35,004 nt of DNA, taken from contig JALGZR010000048.1 in assembly GCA_025774805.1 (NCBI GenBank), forward strand, positions 1 to 35,004. The letters are read 5' to 3'. The DNA comes from a bacterium (lineage in GTDB: Bacteria; ARS69). The position numbers and the translations under genes were made by a program. Positions 26,107 to 34,311 of the stretch are shown in pieces. The notes under the pieces are model-generated. The model worked only from the letters and a program-made list of their open reading frames with translations, was not told the origin of the DNA and did no database searches. Position 1 is the first letter of the stretch; the number at the start of each line of letters is the position of its first letter.

Positions 26107-27663
26107 CTAGCGGCGGTACCGGGCCTTGACCTTCCCCCAGCTCGAGGGTTCGACGGAGCTCCCCGCGGACAGCCCCGGGCCGCAACCGGATCCGTGGGCC
26201 CCCATGAGCAGTCCGCAGGCGTTGTACTGGGGAAGGCAGGGGGAGTTGGTGCGGACGAAATAGTTGTCATTCCCCGGATCGCAGAACATAGGATCCGCCT
26301 CGATGTTCTCGTTGCTCACGAGTTGGTCGGTCAGGCAGCCGACCCAATTCCCCCCCGCGTTCCCGTAGATGTCGCTGCAGCTCACCGTGACGTTGTCCGA
26401 AGCGGTACAGGCCACCCCCTCCCCGAGAGCGCTGAACGCGACGATCGTCTGTTTGATGATCAGGGGTCCCGAGAGCTCGGTGGAGATCCCGCCCCCCAGG
26501 ACGGAGGCCGAGTTCCCGGTGAGGGTGGACGTGGCGACATCGACCTGCGTGGCATCGAAGCTGCGGATTGCGCCGCCGCTCCTTCCCGCCGTGTTTCCGA
26601 TGAACCGGCAGTCCCGAATCGTCGCCAGGCACGTGCTGTTGCAGATCATCGCGCCCCCGTCGAGACCGGCCGAGTTCTCCAAGAACGTGGAGCCCAGTAT
26701 GTAGGGCGAGGACTGCCAGCACGCGATGGCCCCTCCTGAGTAAGGCTCGGCCTTGTTGCCCGTGAAGAGGCAGTCGCTGATCCCGGGAGAGGACCACAGA
26801 GCGATGAAGAGGGCGCCGCCGGTGGACGCGGAGTCGCTGTCAAAGACACAGTCGTTGAGCTGGGCATAGGAAGTCTCGAAGTACATTCCACCGCCGCCCT
26901 CCGACCGGTTCCCCGAGAAGGTGCACCCGGTCAGGATCGAGTTGTCGAAGGAGTAGGAATAGAAGCCTCCTCCGCCCGCCCCGGACGCGTTGCCCTGAAA
27001 GGAGCAGTCGATCGCCTCGAGATCCGAGTTCTCCGAGAAGATGCCTCCGCCGTCCCCCGGGAGCACCAGGCCGAAGGCCGTGTTGGAGACGAAATCGCAG
27101 TTCTGAAGCACCGGATCCGACTCCCGACAGAACATCCCGCCTCCCGCGGCCCAGGATATGCCCGTGGCCTGGTTCGCTTCGATGCGACACTTCTCCAGGA
27201 CGAGGGAGGACTCGTAGCAGCCGACTCCCCCTCCGAACTCCGAGGTGTTTCCGGTGACGACGCAGTGCGAGACGTGCAGCGGAGACTGGGTGCAGTGAAT
27301 CCCGCCGCCGCCGTACCCGGTGCCCGGCAGCCCCTGGCCGCCGGTGATCGTGAATCCCGCGAGCCGGGTGGTATCGGCCAGGCCCGTGCTGACGAAGACG
27401 CGGCCGAGGCCCTGCGCATCGACGGTCGCGCAGCTCGCAGCCTCGTCCGCGCTGCGGACGACGATTCCCGCCTTCAGCACGATATCGTGTTCGTAGTAGC
27501 TCCCGCAGCCCACGAGAACCGTATCCCCCACCGCGGCGGAGTCGATCCCGGCCTGGATCGTGGGGCAGTCGCCGGAGCCGTCGGGGAGGATCTGCCAGGT
27601 ACGAGCGGTCAGGGGGCCGGCCAGGACCGGAATCAAGAGGACGGAAATCGCGGAAGCTCTCAG
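26107..27663 (-). CDS. Secreted right-handed parallel beta-helix protein
   Basis: A protein of 518 residues from the preferred start. It opens with a short signal peptide (RASAISVLLIPVLAGPLTA), then WQILPDGSGDCPTIQAGIDSAAVGDTVLVGCGSYYE, the usual lead-in of pectate-lyase-like repeat proteins. Residues ~85-430 are PbH1-type coils such as GGGIHCTQSPLHVSHCVVTGN, each ~22-25 residues, with stacked Gly-Gly-Gly and Asn-T/S. It ends with ADPMFCDPGNDNYFV...SPCLPQYNACG, a Cys-rich cap often seen in Eisenbacteria-like secreted proteins (recalled). The only start with a ribosome-binding site is CTG 27663, six bases after GGGAGG; TTG 27636 would cut the signal peptide. Role could be adhesion or polysaccharide binding; no catalytic site is evident. 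Confidence 0.88.
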   Translation of the reverse strand: MRASAISVLLIPVLAGPLTARTWQILPDGSGDCPTIQAGIDSAAVGDTVLVGCGSYYEHDIVLKAGIVVRSADEAASCATVDAQGLGRVFVSTGLADTTRLAGFTITGGQGLPGTGYGGGGIHCTQSPLHVSHCVVTGNTSEFGGGVGCYESSLVLEKCRIEANQATGISWAAGGGMFCRESDPVLQNCDFVSNTAFGLVLPGDGGGIFSENSDLEAIDCSFQGNASGAGGGGFYSYSFDNSILTGCTFSGNRSEGGGGMYFETSYAQLNDCVFDSDSASTGGALFIALWSSPGISDCLFTGNKAEPYSGGAIACWQSSPYILGSTFLENSAGLDGGAMICNSTCLATIRDCRFIGNTAGRSGGAIRSFDATQVDVATSTLTGNSASVLGGGISTELSGPLIIKQTIVAFSALGEGVACTASDNVTVSCSDIYGNAGGNWVGCLTDQLVSNENIEADPMFCDPGNDNYFVRTNSPCLPQYNACGLLMGAHGSGCGPGLSAGSSVEPSSWGKVKARYRR

Positions 27664-27711
27664 AGGTCACCTCCCGGACGACGGCACGCCGCCAACCCCC
27701 TGTTTCCAACG

Positions 27712-27741
27712 AGACTAGCGAATCGGGTCCCCGAGTTTCAA
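27712..27741 (-). promoter_or_regulatory. Promoter of the beta-helix gene
   Basis: On the minus strand TTGAAA (27741-27736), an 18-base spacer and TAGTCT (27717-27712). Transcription would start near 27705, about 42 bases before the CTG start codon. It lies in the 296-base divergent region 27664-27959, where no clear + strand promoter was found. Confidence 0.45.
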
Positions 27742-27959
27742 GGGGGGGAGGTGCGGCCGCTCCCGGAGGCCGGAGAGCATCGCCCTAAGTCCCTATGCCA
27801 TAAGGATTTGTCGGTCTTGTGTCGATCGGAGGGGTGTGCCAGACTGCGAACTGGCCGAGACCGCAGGACGGCCGGCACGGGGGGTCGGGTGCGGCTTCGA
27901 ACGGACGAGAGCGAACCGGCCCACCGTACGTGGGAGAGGCGCCGGGGAGGAGATTTGCC

Positions 27960-30338
27960 ATGAGTTCGATCGAGCGTCGGGGCGTGATCACGGCCCTCTG
28001 CGTGCTACTGGGATCGGTGGTTGCGCTGGAGGCCGCGACGAGCTTGCGGCTGTACGGAGTGAGCGGAAGAGGGCAGCTCCCGGAGGCCGTTCTCGGCACT
28101 CTCGATCCGGAGACGGGGGCGGTGATCGACTCCATCGGCGTGATCTCGGACGCGGGCGGGGTGCCGTTCACCAGAATCGGAGCGATGGCGTTTCATCCCC
28201 TCACGGGGGAGCTGTTCGCGGTCGCGAACTCGGATACCGGCAACGACGGTCGCGTGCTGCGTATCAACCCGGAAACCGCGCGGGCGACGGCAATCGGAAG
28301 CACGCACGACCACCACATTCCCGATGCGACGTTCTCGGCGGACGGCACGTTTTACGGTTGGAGCGAAGCCGGCTGGCCCGGGGGAGGATTCGACGATCTC
28401 TGGACCATCGATACCGAAACCGGTCAGTTCAGTCCCGTGGGCCTGGGCGTGAAGTTTTCTCGCGCCACCGGACTCGCGTTCACGCACGAAGACAGCCTGT
28501 TCGTAAAGACCAATGATACTCCCATCTACTTCGTTGCTCTTCCCAACGGTCCGGTGACGTACCGTTTCGACCTGGACACGGGGGCCGACAACGCTCTGGA
28601 ATTCGACGAGGAGGGAACTGGGTACACGATCGTCCCGGACGGCCCGGACTGGAACCTCGCGACGATCGATTGGTCGACGGGCCAGGTCACCCCCCGGGGA
28701 GCGTCCGGGGTACCGCTCTCCGCGATCAGCTTCCGTCCCGAGCCGGTCCTGCCCGTGACGTCGGCGACCGCGAACGCTGCCGTCTTGATCACGGCCAACC
28801 TCCGCGGCAAGCCGAATCCCGTGACGCTCTTCTACCGGGAGGGCGGGGGCACGAGCTGGCTGAGCGCCCCCATGACCGAGACCCCGGCCGGCTCGCGGCA
28901 GTGGCAGGCCACGATTCCCGCGGGGTCGGTCACGCGCCGGGGCATCCAGTACTACGTGGAGGCGGACTTCGCCGGAAACGTCGTGACCGTTCCCCGCGGA
29001 GCTCCGACCACGGCGGTCCAGAGCGTCTCCGTCAACCTGGCGAACGAGCTCGTGGTCTCTCTCTCCCCGTCGGTCTACCAAATGGCGGGGATTCCCTTCC
29101 GGGCTTCCAACTCGAGCCCCACCTCCGTGTTCGACGAGCTGGGCGACTACGTCACCAGCGTGTGGCGCTACGGCACCTGGAACGCCGCGGCCAACGCCTA
29201 CGACGAGCCGCCCAGCGCGGGCTCCGCCTCGCCGGGTCAGGGGTTCTGGATCATCGCGAAGGACGCGGCCAACATCCTGACAAACGGTCGCTCCACGGAC
29301 CTCGCCGAGAACTTCCGGCTCACACTGCAGGAGGGCTTCAACCAGATCGCGAATCCGTTCGCCTTCCCGGTGGCCGTGAGCGATCTCGTGATTCCCGCGG
29401 GAGTGGAGCAGAACTTCATCAGCTACGGCAGCACGGGGTACATCGCGGGGAACACGAGTCTGTCTCCCGGAACCGGCTACTGGGTGATGAACAACGGCCC
29501 CGGCATCAAGGTGATCCAGGTCCCGCCGCGGTCGTCGCCCACTCCCTCTCCGAGCCCCCGCGCGCCGGGACGGCCGGCCGAAGGGGAGGCCGGCTGGTGC
29601 ATCCACGCGCTCGCCTCGGTCGGTTCTCTGGTGGACTCCGACAACCGCTTCGGGTTCCGGTCCGGCGCGACGGCGGTGAGGGACCCGTTCGATTTCTCCG
29701 ATCCGCCGCTTCCCCCCGGGGGCTATGCGACGCTCTCCTTCGTCGATGGGAACGGGGAGCGTCTCCTCACCGACTACCGCGCCGCCACCGCCTCGGGGAC
29801 GAGGTGGGAGATGGTCTTCGAGTCCGATCAGCGGAATCGGGCCTTCCGGATCGACTTCGAGGCGGAGCGGGAGCCTCCCGCCGGGTGGCGCGTGGTGGCC
29901 TTCGAGGGCAAGGGCTCGGTGCGCGTCGACCTCCTGGAGACCGGTGGGCTCACGGGAACCGTGACCCGGGATCGCTTCGAGCGGACGTGGACGATCGCGG
30001 CCGGACCGCCGGAATACCTCGCCGCGGTGAGGGAGGAGCTCCAGTCGAGCGTGACCGCGTTCTCGCTGGGAGCACCGTTCCCGAATCCGGCTTCGTCCCG
30101 GGATCGGATGACGGTCGAGCTCGAGGTGCCGGGCCGGACCGACGTGCTCGTCCAGGTGTACGACATCGGAGGGCGACTCGTGCGCACACTGGTCGACGAG
30201 ACGCGGGAGCGAGGCGCTCACCGGATCGAGTGGGACGGCGCGGACCGCGACGGGCGGCGCGTCGGGGCCGGCGTCTATTTCGTGCAGGTTCGGGCCGGGG
30301 ACTTCGAGACGACCCGCAAGGTGGTTCGTCTGCGCTGA
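27960..30338 (+). CDS. Secreted multi-domain protein with C-terminal FlgD-type Ig domain
   Basis: A 792-residue protein. Signal peptide residues 1-25 (RRGVITALCVLLGSVVALEA). Residues ~30-260 have WD/NHL-like repeats (LGTLDPETGAVIDSIG, AMAFHPLTGELFAV, LWTIDTETGQFSPVG), likely a beta-propeller. Residues ~265-350 resemble an Fn3-like sandwich. The C-terminal ~95 residues, FPNPASS..., VYDIGGRLVRTLVDETRERGAHRIEWDGADRDGRRVGAGVYFVQV...TRKVVRLR, are the FlgD-Ig/type A-like cassette that in FCB-type bacteria marks proteins for export or surface anchoring. ATG 27960 follows GGGGAGGAG. No secretion-machinery genes are in the window. A GC-rich imperfect stem follows the stop (30349-30379). Confidence 0.88.
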   Translation: MSSIERRGVITALCVLLGSVVALEAATSLRLYGVSGRGQLPEAVLGTLDPETGAVIDSIGVISDAGGVPFTRIGAMAFHPLTGELFAVANSDTGNDGRVLRINPETARATAIGSTHDHHIPDATFSADGTFYGWSEAGWPGGGFDDLWTIDTETGQFSPVGLGVKFSRATGLAFTHEDSLFVKTNDTPIYFVALPNGPVTYRFDLDTGADNALEFDEEGTGYTIVPDGPDWNLATIDWSTGQVTPRGASGVPLSAISFRPEPVLPVTSATANAAVLITANLRGKPNPVTLFYREGGGTSWLSAPMTETPAGSRQWQATIPAGSVTRRGIQYYVEADFAGNVVTVPRGAPTTAVQSVSVNLANELVVSLSPSVYQMAGIPFRASNSSPTSVFDELGDYVTSVWRYGTWNAAANAYDEPPSAGSASPGQGFWIIAKDAANILTNGRSTDLAENFRLTLQEGFNQIANPFAFPVAVSDLVIPAGVEQNFISYGSTGYIAGNTSLSPGTGYWVMNNGPGIKVIQVPPRSSPTPSPSPRAPGRPAEGEAGWCIHALASVGSLVDSDNRFGFRSGATAVRDPFDFSDPPLPPGGYATLSFVDGNGERLLTDYRAATASGTRWEMVFESDQRNRAFRIDFEAEREPPAGWRVVAFEGKGSVRVDLLETGGLTGTVTRDRFERTWTIAAGPPEYLAAVREELQSSVTAFSLGAPFPNPASSRDRMTVELEVPGRTDVLVQVYDIGGRLVRTLVDETRERGAHRIEWDGADRDGRRVGAGVYFVQVRAGDFETTRKVVRLR

Positions 30339-30404
30339 AGGAGCACGGCGCCGGCGGGCCGGATCCGGCGGCCCCGGCGGGTGTTCTTTCCCGCTCGCGA
30401 CCCG

Positions 30405-30410
30405 TATACT
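30405..30410 (+). promoter_or_regulatory. -10 element upstream of the DUF4920 gene
   Basis: TATACT (five of six consensus bases) 121 bases before ATG 30531. No good -35 at 16-18 bases. A second weaker TATCTT lies at 30437-30442. Between the two and the start codon no further structure was recognised. Confidence 0.3.
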
Positions 30411-30530
30411 CGGTGGTCCCCCCGCAGCGGGCGCCGTATCTTGCTCCGGACATCGACGGGCCGCCGCGGCGGATGCCGCGGGTCGCCCCGGCGCCGAGGT
30501 TTCAGAACATCCCGACAGGAGAAGCTCTCC

Positions 30531-31127
30531 ATGACATTCCGAAGCACCGGCTCTCTGATCTTGTTGTCGATCGGTCTCCTGGGAGCGGGCGCGCCCGAGG
30601 CCGAAGAGCGCGTCTACGGCAAGGGGGTCTCCGATCCGGAGGATCTCACTCTCATCAGCGAGCTTTTGGAGGCACCGGACAAGTACCTCGGCGAGACCGT
30701 GCGCGTCGAAGGGGCCGTCGTCGGCGTGTGCAAGAAGCGCGGATGCTGGATGGAGCTCGCCTCCGACAAGGAGTTCCAGACGATCCAGATCAAGGTCGAA
30801 GACGGCGAGATCGTGTTTCCCATGGAGATCATGGGCGACGCGGCAATCGCCGAGGGCGTCTTCACCGCGCTGCCTCTCACGCTCGAGCAGAGTCGCAGGT
30901 ACATGAAGCACGAGGCCGAGTGCCAGGGAGGGACCTTCGACCCGGAGACGGTACAGGAGGCGATGACGCTCTACCGGATCCAGGGCACGGGAGCTCTCGT
31001 TCGCGAGCTCGAGACCGAGGCCGCCCCGGAGCCGGTGGCTGCCCCCCCGGAGCCGGCGACCGCGCCGGACGCGCCGGAACCGACCCCGGCCCCGGAACCG
31101 GTCGAGGCGGAAACGCCCGAAACCTAG
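30531..31127 (+). CDS. DUF4920-family exported protein with Pro/Ala/Glu tail
   Basis: A 198-residue protein. Residues 1-20 (FRSTGSLILLSIGLLGAGAP) look like a signal peptide. Residues ~28-155 match DUF4920: YGKGVSDPEDLTLISELLEAPDKYLGETVRVEGAVVGVCKKRGCWMELAS, the conserved Cys pair C-x3-GC being typical. This is an OB-like fold of unknown function. Residues ~162-198 are a low-complexity tail rich in Pro, Ala and Glu (EPVAAPPEPATAPDAPEP...), perhaps a wall-spanning spacer. ATG 30531 has AGGAG (30517-30521) nine bases upstream. Confidence 0.85.
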   Translation: MTFRSTGSLILLSIGLLGAGAPEAEERVYGKGVSDPEDLTLISELLEAPDKYLGETVRVEGAVVGVCKKRGCWMELASDKEFQTIQIKVEDGEIVFPMEIMGDAAIAEGVFTALPLTLEQSRRYMKHEAECQGGTFDPETVQEAMTLYRIQGTGALVRELETEAAPEPVAAPPEPATAPDAPEPTPAPEPVEAETPET

Positions 31128-31462
31128 CCTGCGTTTCTCACCAGCCTCTGCTACGGCAGCGGCGAAGCCGCGCCTGGCTTCGTCGTTGGGACGCTTCCGC
31201 CCTGCGACGGGGCTACGGCCCCGCCTCGTCCCGTAATGCACGGCCCGGAAGAACTTCCAATGGTAGGTCGGATCTTCCCGAAAGCGGTCCACTCACGCAG
31301 CTCCTCGATTCTCTCCATGTGGGCTCGCTCCGCTCGGGGCCATGGCATCATCCCCCGGTTCGTCGGGACGAACGACGCCGTTCGATTCCGGGGTGGAGGA
31401 AGTGATCGGAAGACAGTACCCTCACGCTCTCGGAATCGTCCTCGAATCACGGGGGTTGCCGT
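31128..31462 (+). other. 335-base spacer with REP-like hairpins
   Basis: No gene was recognised. Directly after the stop of the DUF4920 gene stands CCTGCGTTTCTCACCAGCC (31128-31146), also found after the stop at 34748. Then come two mutually exclusive hairpins: GCGGC-GAA-GCCGC (31159-31171) and CGAAGCC / GGCTTCG (31163-31182). A third is CGGGGC-TACG-GCCCCG (31208-31223), whose UACG loop with a C-G closing pair is a UNCG-type extra-stable tetraloop. Part of it (31154-31174) is a near copy, inverted, of 18920-18940. The rest, 31231-31462, shows nothing clear. Confidence 0.5.
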
Positions 31463-31969
31463 ATGCGAAAACCGATTTGGGTCGGGTGGATCGCGGCCGG
31501 TCTCGGGCTGACGGCGTTCACTTCGGGGCTCTCCGGATGCATGGATTCCCCCCCCAAGCGCCTACCGACTCTGCAACAGAGTTCGGAAGAGGATCGGTCC
31601 GCCGTCCTGCATGCCCACAAATCGCTCCTGAGCGCGCTGCGAGCGGCGGACGTCGAAGCCCTGGTGTCCGTCTTGGACTCCTCCCCCGACCTGCGAATCT
31701 TCCACCCGAACCTGGGACTCCGGATCACCGGGATCGACCAGGCGAGGGGTGGGTTCGGGAAGATGTTCGATCGCCTGGGATCGGCCGAGTGGACGGAGGT
31801 GCATACCGAGTTGATCTCCCGGGGCGATGTCGCCTGGCACACGTCGCGCCTCGTCGTGGAGTCTCCGAATTCGCCGAGCCCGTTTCTCGGCCAGGGTATC
31901 GAGATCTGGATTCGCCGGGGCAGCGACTGGAAGCTGATCCACGGCCAATGGTCGGGAGGTGAGGAATGA
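31463..31969 (+). CDS. SnoaL/NTF2-like lipoprotein
   Basis: A 168-residue protein. The signal peptide ends in the lipobox LSGC (C26), so it should be lipidated and membrane-anchored outside the cytoplasm. Residues ~42-165 fit the NTF2/SnoaL_3-DUF4440 type: HKSLLSALRAADVEALVSVLDSSPDLRIFHP, then GIDQARGGFGKMFDRLG and the end IEIWIRRGSDWKLIHGQWS. No catalytic residue can be assigned. ATG 31463 has only a weak GGGGG upstream. It overlaps the next gene by four bases (ATGA), so the two are probably co-translated. Confidence 0.8.
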   Translation: MRKPIWVGWIAAGLGLTAFTSGLSGCMDSPPKRLPTLQQSSEEDRSAVLHAHKSLLSALRAADVEALVSVLDSSPDLRIFHPNLGLRITGIDQARGGFGKMFDRLGSAEWTEVHTELISRGDVAWHTSRLVVESPNSPSPFLGQGIEIWIRRGSDWKLIHGQWSGGEE

Positions 31970-32505
31970 GCGGGATCGGGAGCCGAATCGTCCGCGCGGC
32001 CAAACTCGATACCGGCCTCTACGAAGAGGTCGAGGCCGACACCGGGGCCCTGGGACAGGCGATGCTCGTGGTCGTGCTGTCCAGCATCGCAGGGGGGATC
32101 GGGTCCATGGGGGCCGGGTACACCGGACTCTTGGGCGGCGTCCTCTGGGCCCTGATCGGATGGTTTCTCTGGGCGTTCTTGACGTACGTCATCGGGACCA
32201 AGCTCCTGGCCACGGCGAAGACGGAGGCGGACCTCGGTCAGCTTTTGCGCACGATCGGCTTCTCGAGCTCGCCCGGTCTGATCCGCGTGGTCGGCATCGT
32301 TCCCCCTCTCGCGCCGATCGTCGCGATCATCGGAGGCGTCTGGATGCTGATCGCCATGGTCGTCGCGGTTCGCCAGGCACTGGACTACGAGAGCATCGGC
32401 CGGGCGGTGGGAGTCTGCGTCATCGCCTGGCTCATTCAAGCCGTCGTCCTGGCGGTGATCATCGGACTCACGGGGGGATTCGATGGCGCCCCGTCGCCGG
32501 GCTGA
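31966..32505 (+). CDS. Yip1-family integral membrane protein
   Basis: A 179-residue protein with about five hydrophobic segments (~30-50, 55-80, 100-120, 112-135, 150-172), with the Yip1-type opening RAAKLDTGLYEEVEADTGALGQAMLVVVLSSIAGGIG. Bacterial Yip1 proteins have no settled role. Its start overlaps the stop of the lipoprotein gene (ATGA), and the next gene starts six bases after its stop. This suggests a three-gene operon, whose functional link is unknown. Confidence 0.82.
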   Translation: MSGIGSRIVRAAKLDTGLYEEVEADTGALGQAMLVVVLSSIAGGIGSMGAGYTGLLGGVLWALIGWFLWAFLTYVIGTKLLATAKTEADLGQLLRTIGFSSSPGLIRVVGIVPPLAPIVAIIGGVWMLIAMVVAVRQALDYESIGRAVGVCVIAWLIQAVVLAVIIGLTGGFDGAPSPG

Positions 32506-32511
32506 TCGACG

Positions 32512-33678
32512 ATGAAGGAGAGAGGACCGAAGCCGGCCTATCACATCGTGACCCTTCCCGGGGACGGGGTGGGCCCCGAAGTCCTGGAGCAGGCGGTCCT
32601 CGTCCTGTCGACGGCGGCGGAGCGGTTCGGCCGCTCCTTCGAGTTCGAAGAGATCGAGTGCGGCGGTCACTACTACGCCGAGCACGATACGGAATGGCCC
32701 GAGGGCTCGTTCGAGCGATGTCGGGACGCCGACGCGATCCTGCTCGGCGCCGTCGGACACACGGTGGACGGCAAGGACGTGTTTACGAAGCCGGGGAAGC
32801 CGTACGACAGCCCGCAGCTCGCCGGATACGCCCAGGTCATCGGAAACCGCCGCCGACTCCGACTCTACGCGAACGTGCGTCCCGTCAAACTCTTCCCCGG
32901 CATTCGCGCGAGCATCCACGGCGTGCTCAAGGACGTCTGGGAACCGGGCAAGGTCGACTACGTGGTGATCCGGGAGAACACCGAGGACGCCTACACCGGA
33001 ATCACGAAGACGCTTCACGACGACGAGGGGCACGAGATCGGGCGGGAGACCCCCATCCGGATCACGCAGGAGGCGACGGAGCGCGTCGTCCGCTACGCCT
33101 TCCGTCTCGCGCGACGGCGCCGCCCGGACGATCCGATCGTCCACTGCGTCGAGAAGTCGAACATCGTGGGGGCGCACCGGTACTTCCGGGAGATCTTCAA
33201 CGGGATCGGCGAACGGGAGTTCCCGGACGTGAAGCGTGACTACGCCTACTTCGACGCGTTCTGCCAGTGGCAGACGAAGAGCCCCGAGTGGTTCGACGTA
33301 GTGGTCGCCCCCAACCTCGTCGGAGACGTGATCAGCGACAACGGCGCCATGATGGCCGGCGGATTGGGTTTCGCCGCGGGCGGCAACATCGGAGACGACC
33401 ACGGGATGTTCGAGCCCATTCACGGATCGGCTCCGAAGTACACGGGTCAGGACAAGGTCAATCCGTGCGCGGCGATCCTCAGCGCCGCCATGATGGCCGA
33501 CTGGCTGGGAGACCGGTTCGACGACGACGGCTTGCGCGGGGTCGGACGGGCCATCGATGCCGCCGTGGCCCGAGTGCTCCAAGAGGGGGCGGTGAGGACC
33601 TACGATCTCGGCGGCTCGGACCGCTGCTCCGAAATGGGCGCCGCCATCGCCCGGACGATCGATCGGATGATCGAGTAG
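32512..33678 (+). CDS. Isocitrate/isopropylmalate dehydrogenase family enzyme
   Basis: A 388-residue oxidative decarboxylase of 3-hydroxy acids. The family landmarks are LPGDGVGPEV (15-24), NVRPVKLFPG (121-130), the substrate motif RENTEDAYTG (154-163, with R154 and Y161), K215 (EKSNIV), metal-binding D272 and D276 (NLVGDVISDNGAMMAGGLG), and HGSAPKYTGQDKVNP (304-318) in the NAD(P) region. The RENTE form resembles isocitrate/homoisocitrate enzymes more than LeuB (usually REL/TGG), while the length is LeuB-like. Substrate is therefore left open; no leucine or TCA genes are adjacent. It may be co-transcribed with the lipoprotein-Yip1 pair. Confidence 0.9.
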   Translation: MKERGPKPAYHIVTLPGDGVGPEVLEQAVLVLSTAAERFGRSFEFEEIECGGHYYAEHDTEWPEGSFERCRDADAILLGAVGHTVDGKDVFTKPGKPYDSPQLAGYAQVIGNRRRLRLYANVRPVKLFPGIRASIHGVLKDVWEPGKVDYVVIRENTEDAYTGITKTLHDDEGHEIGRETPIRITQEATERVVRYAFRLARRRRPDDPIVHCVEKSNIVGAHRYFREIFNGIGEREFPDVKRDYAYFDAFCQWQTKSPEWFDVVVAPNLVGDVISDNGAMMAGGLGFAAGGNIGDDHGMFEPIHGSAPKYTGQDKVNPCAAILSAAMMADWLGDRFDDDGLRGVGRAIDAAVARVLQEGAVRTYDLGGSDRCSEMGAAIARTIDRMIE

Positions 33679-33706
33679 TTCCGCCGGAGGGGGCTCGACG
33701 CGTCGT

Positions 33707-34141
33707 TCACGGGAGGAACCGCTCCCTCTCGTGCTCGGCGGGAACGCGGCAGGAGTCCCGACGGCCGAACCACCGGTAGCGGTTCCTCGCGAGGACGCCG
33801 TAGGCTCCGTCGCGGATGGGCCGGGGCACGATCCGCATCAAAGACGCGATCGACCAGACGCCCCCGAGCCGGCGACACACCTCCAGAACCGCGTCCGACC
33901 GATCCCGCACCCCCGCTTCGTCGAGGTAGATCACCGACTGCATCCCCCGCTCGCGCCGGGAGGGGGAGAGGAGCTCGCGGGCCGTCGTCCCCTGGAGCGG
34001 GGCGAAACGGAATCGGCGACGCCGGTCCGCGCGGAGAAGGAAGTCGACGAGCCGGTTGCAGAGGCCACAGACCCCGTCGAAGAAGAGAATCGGGGTTCCC
34101 GACCCCGCCCGGGGGGCGGCCCCCTCTGCGGGAGCCCTCAT
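33707..34141 (-). CDS. DCC-family thiol-disulfide oxidoreductase (DUF393)
   Basis: A 144-residue protein with the namesake motif FFDGVCGLCNRLVDFLLRADRRRRFRFAPLQG: D-G-x-C-x-x-C near residue 25. It continues with SVIYLDEAGVRDRSDAVLEVCRRLGGVW and the end RDGAYGVLARNRYRWFGRRDSCRVP, which adds another Cys. The CxxC suggests redox activity; the physiological partner is not known for the family. ATG 34141 has AGGAG eight bases upstream on the minus strand; an in-frame start at 34348 would add 69 Gly/Pro/Arg-rich residues without homology. It stands convergent to the dehydrogenase gene and divergent from the XRE regulator. Confidence 0.85.
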   Translation of the reverse strand: MRAPAEGAAPRAGSGTPILFFDGVCGLCNRLVDFLLRADRRRRFRFAPLQGTTARELLSPSRRERGMQSVIYLDEAGVRDRSDAVLEVCRRLGGVWSIASLMRIVPRPIRDGAYGVLARNRYRWFGRRDSCRVPAEHERERFLP

Positions 34142-34275
34142 GCCTCTCGCTCCTCTCGTCCGTCTCGGTCCGGGGCCGTCGGCCCGACCCCGGGCCCCGC
34201 GGCCCGTCGGATTCCACCCGCCCCCCTGGACACCCCCCTCCTCGGGTGGCGGTTCGCCCGGCATGTCCGTTCTTC

Positions 34276-34304
34276 TTGACAGAATGTTCGGTATAGCGTA
34301 CATT
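34276..34304 (+). promoter_or_regulatory. Promoter and palindromic operator of the XRE operon
   Basis: A perfect -35 TTGACA (34276-34281), a 17-base spacer and -10 TACATT (34299-34304). Start point would be ~34311, at the ATG (34312), so the mRNA is probably leaderless. A 22-bp dyad, half-sites AATGTtCGgTA and TAgCGtACATT (34283-34304, 18 of 22 positions symmetric), covers the spacer and the -10. That is the ideal place for repression by the encoded XRE protein. Confidence 0.75.
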
Positions 34305-34311
34305 TCGACGC

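Noticed and set aside
30349-30379. Intrinsic terminator after the FlgD-Ig gene
   Set aside because: Only an imperfect GC-rich stem with a bulge and a weak GTTCTTT tail; not convincing enough to call.
28005-31292. Minus-strand open frame of 1095 codons
   Set aside because: Antisense to the FlgD-Ig and DUF4920 genes; Arg/Asp/His/Pro-rich sequence with no recognisable domain, as expected from GC skew of third codon positions.
31447-33582. Minus-strand open frame of 711 codons
   Set aside because: Antisense to the lipoprotein, Yip1 and dehydrogenase genes, all of which have clear homology; composition is that of a shadow frame.
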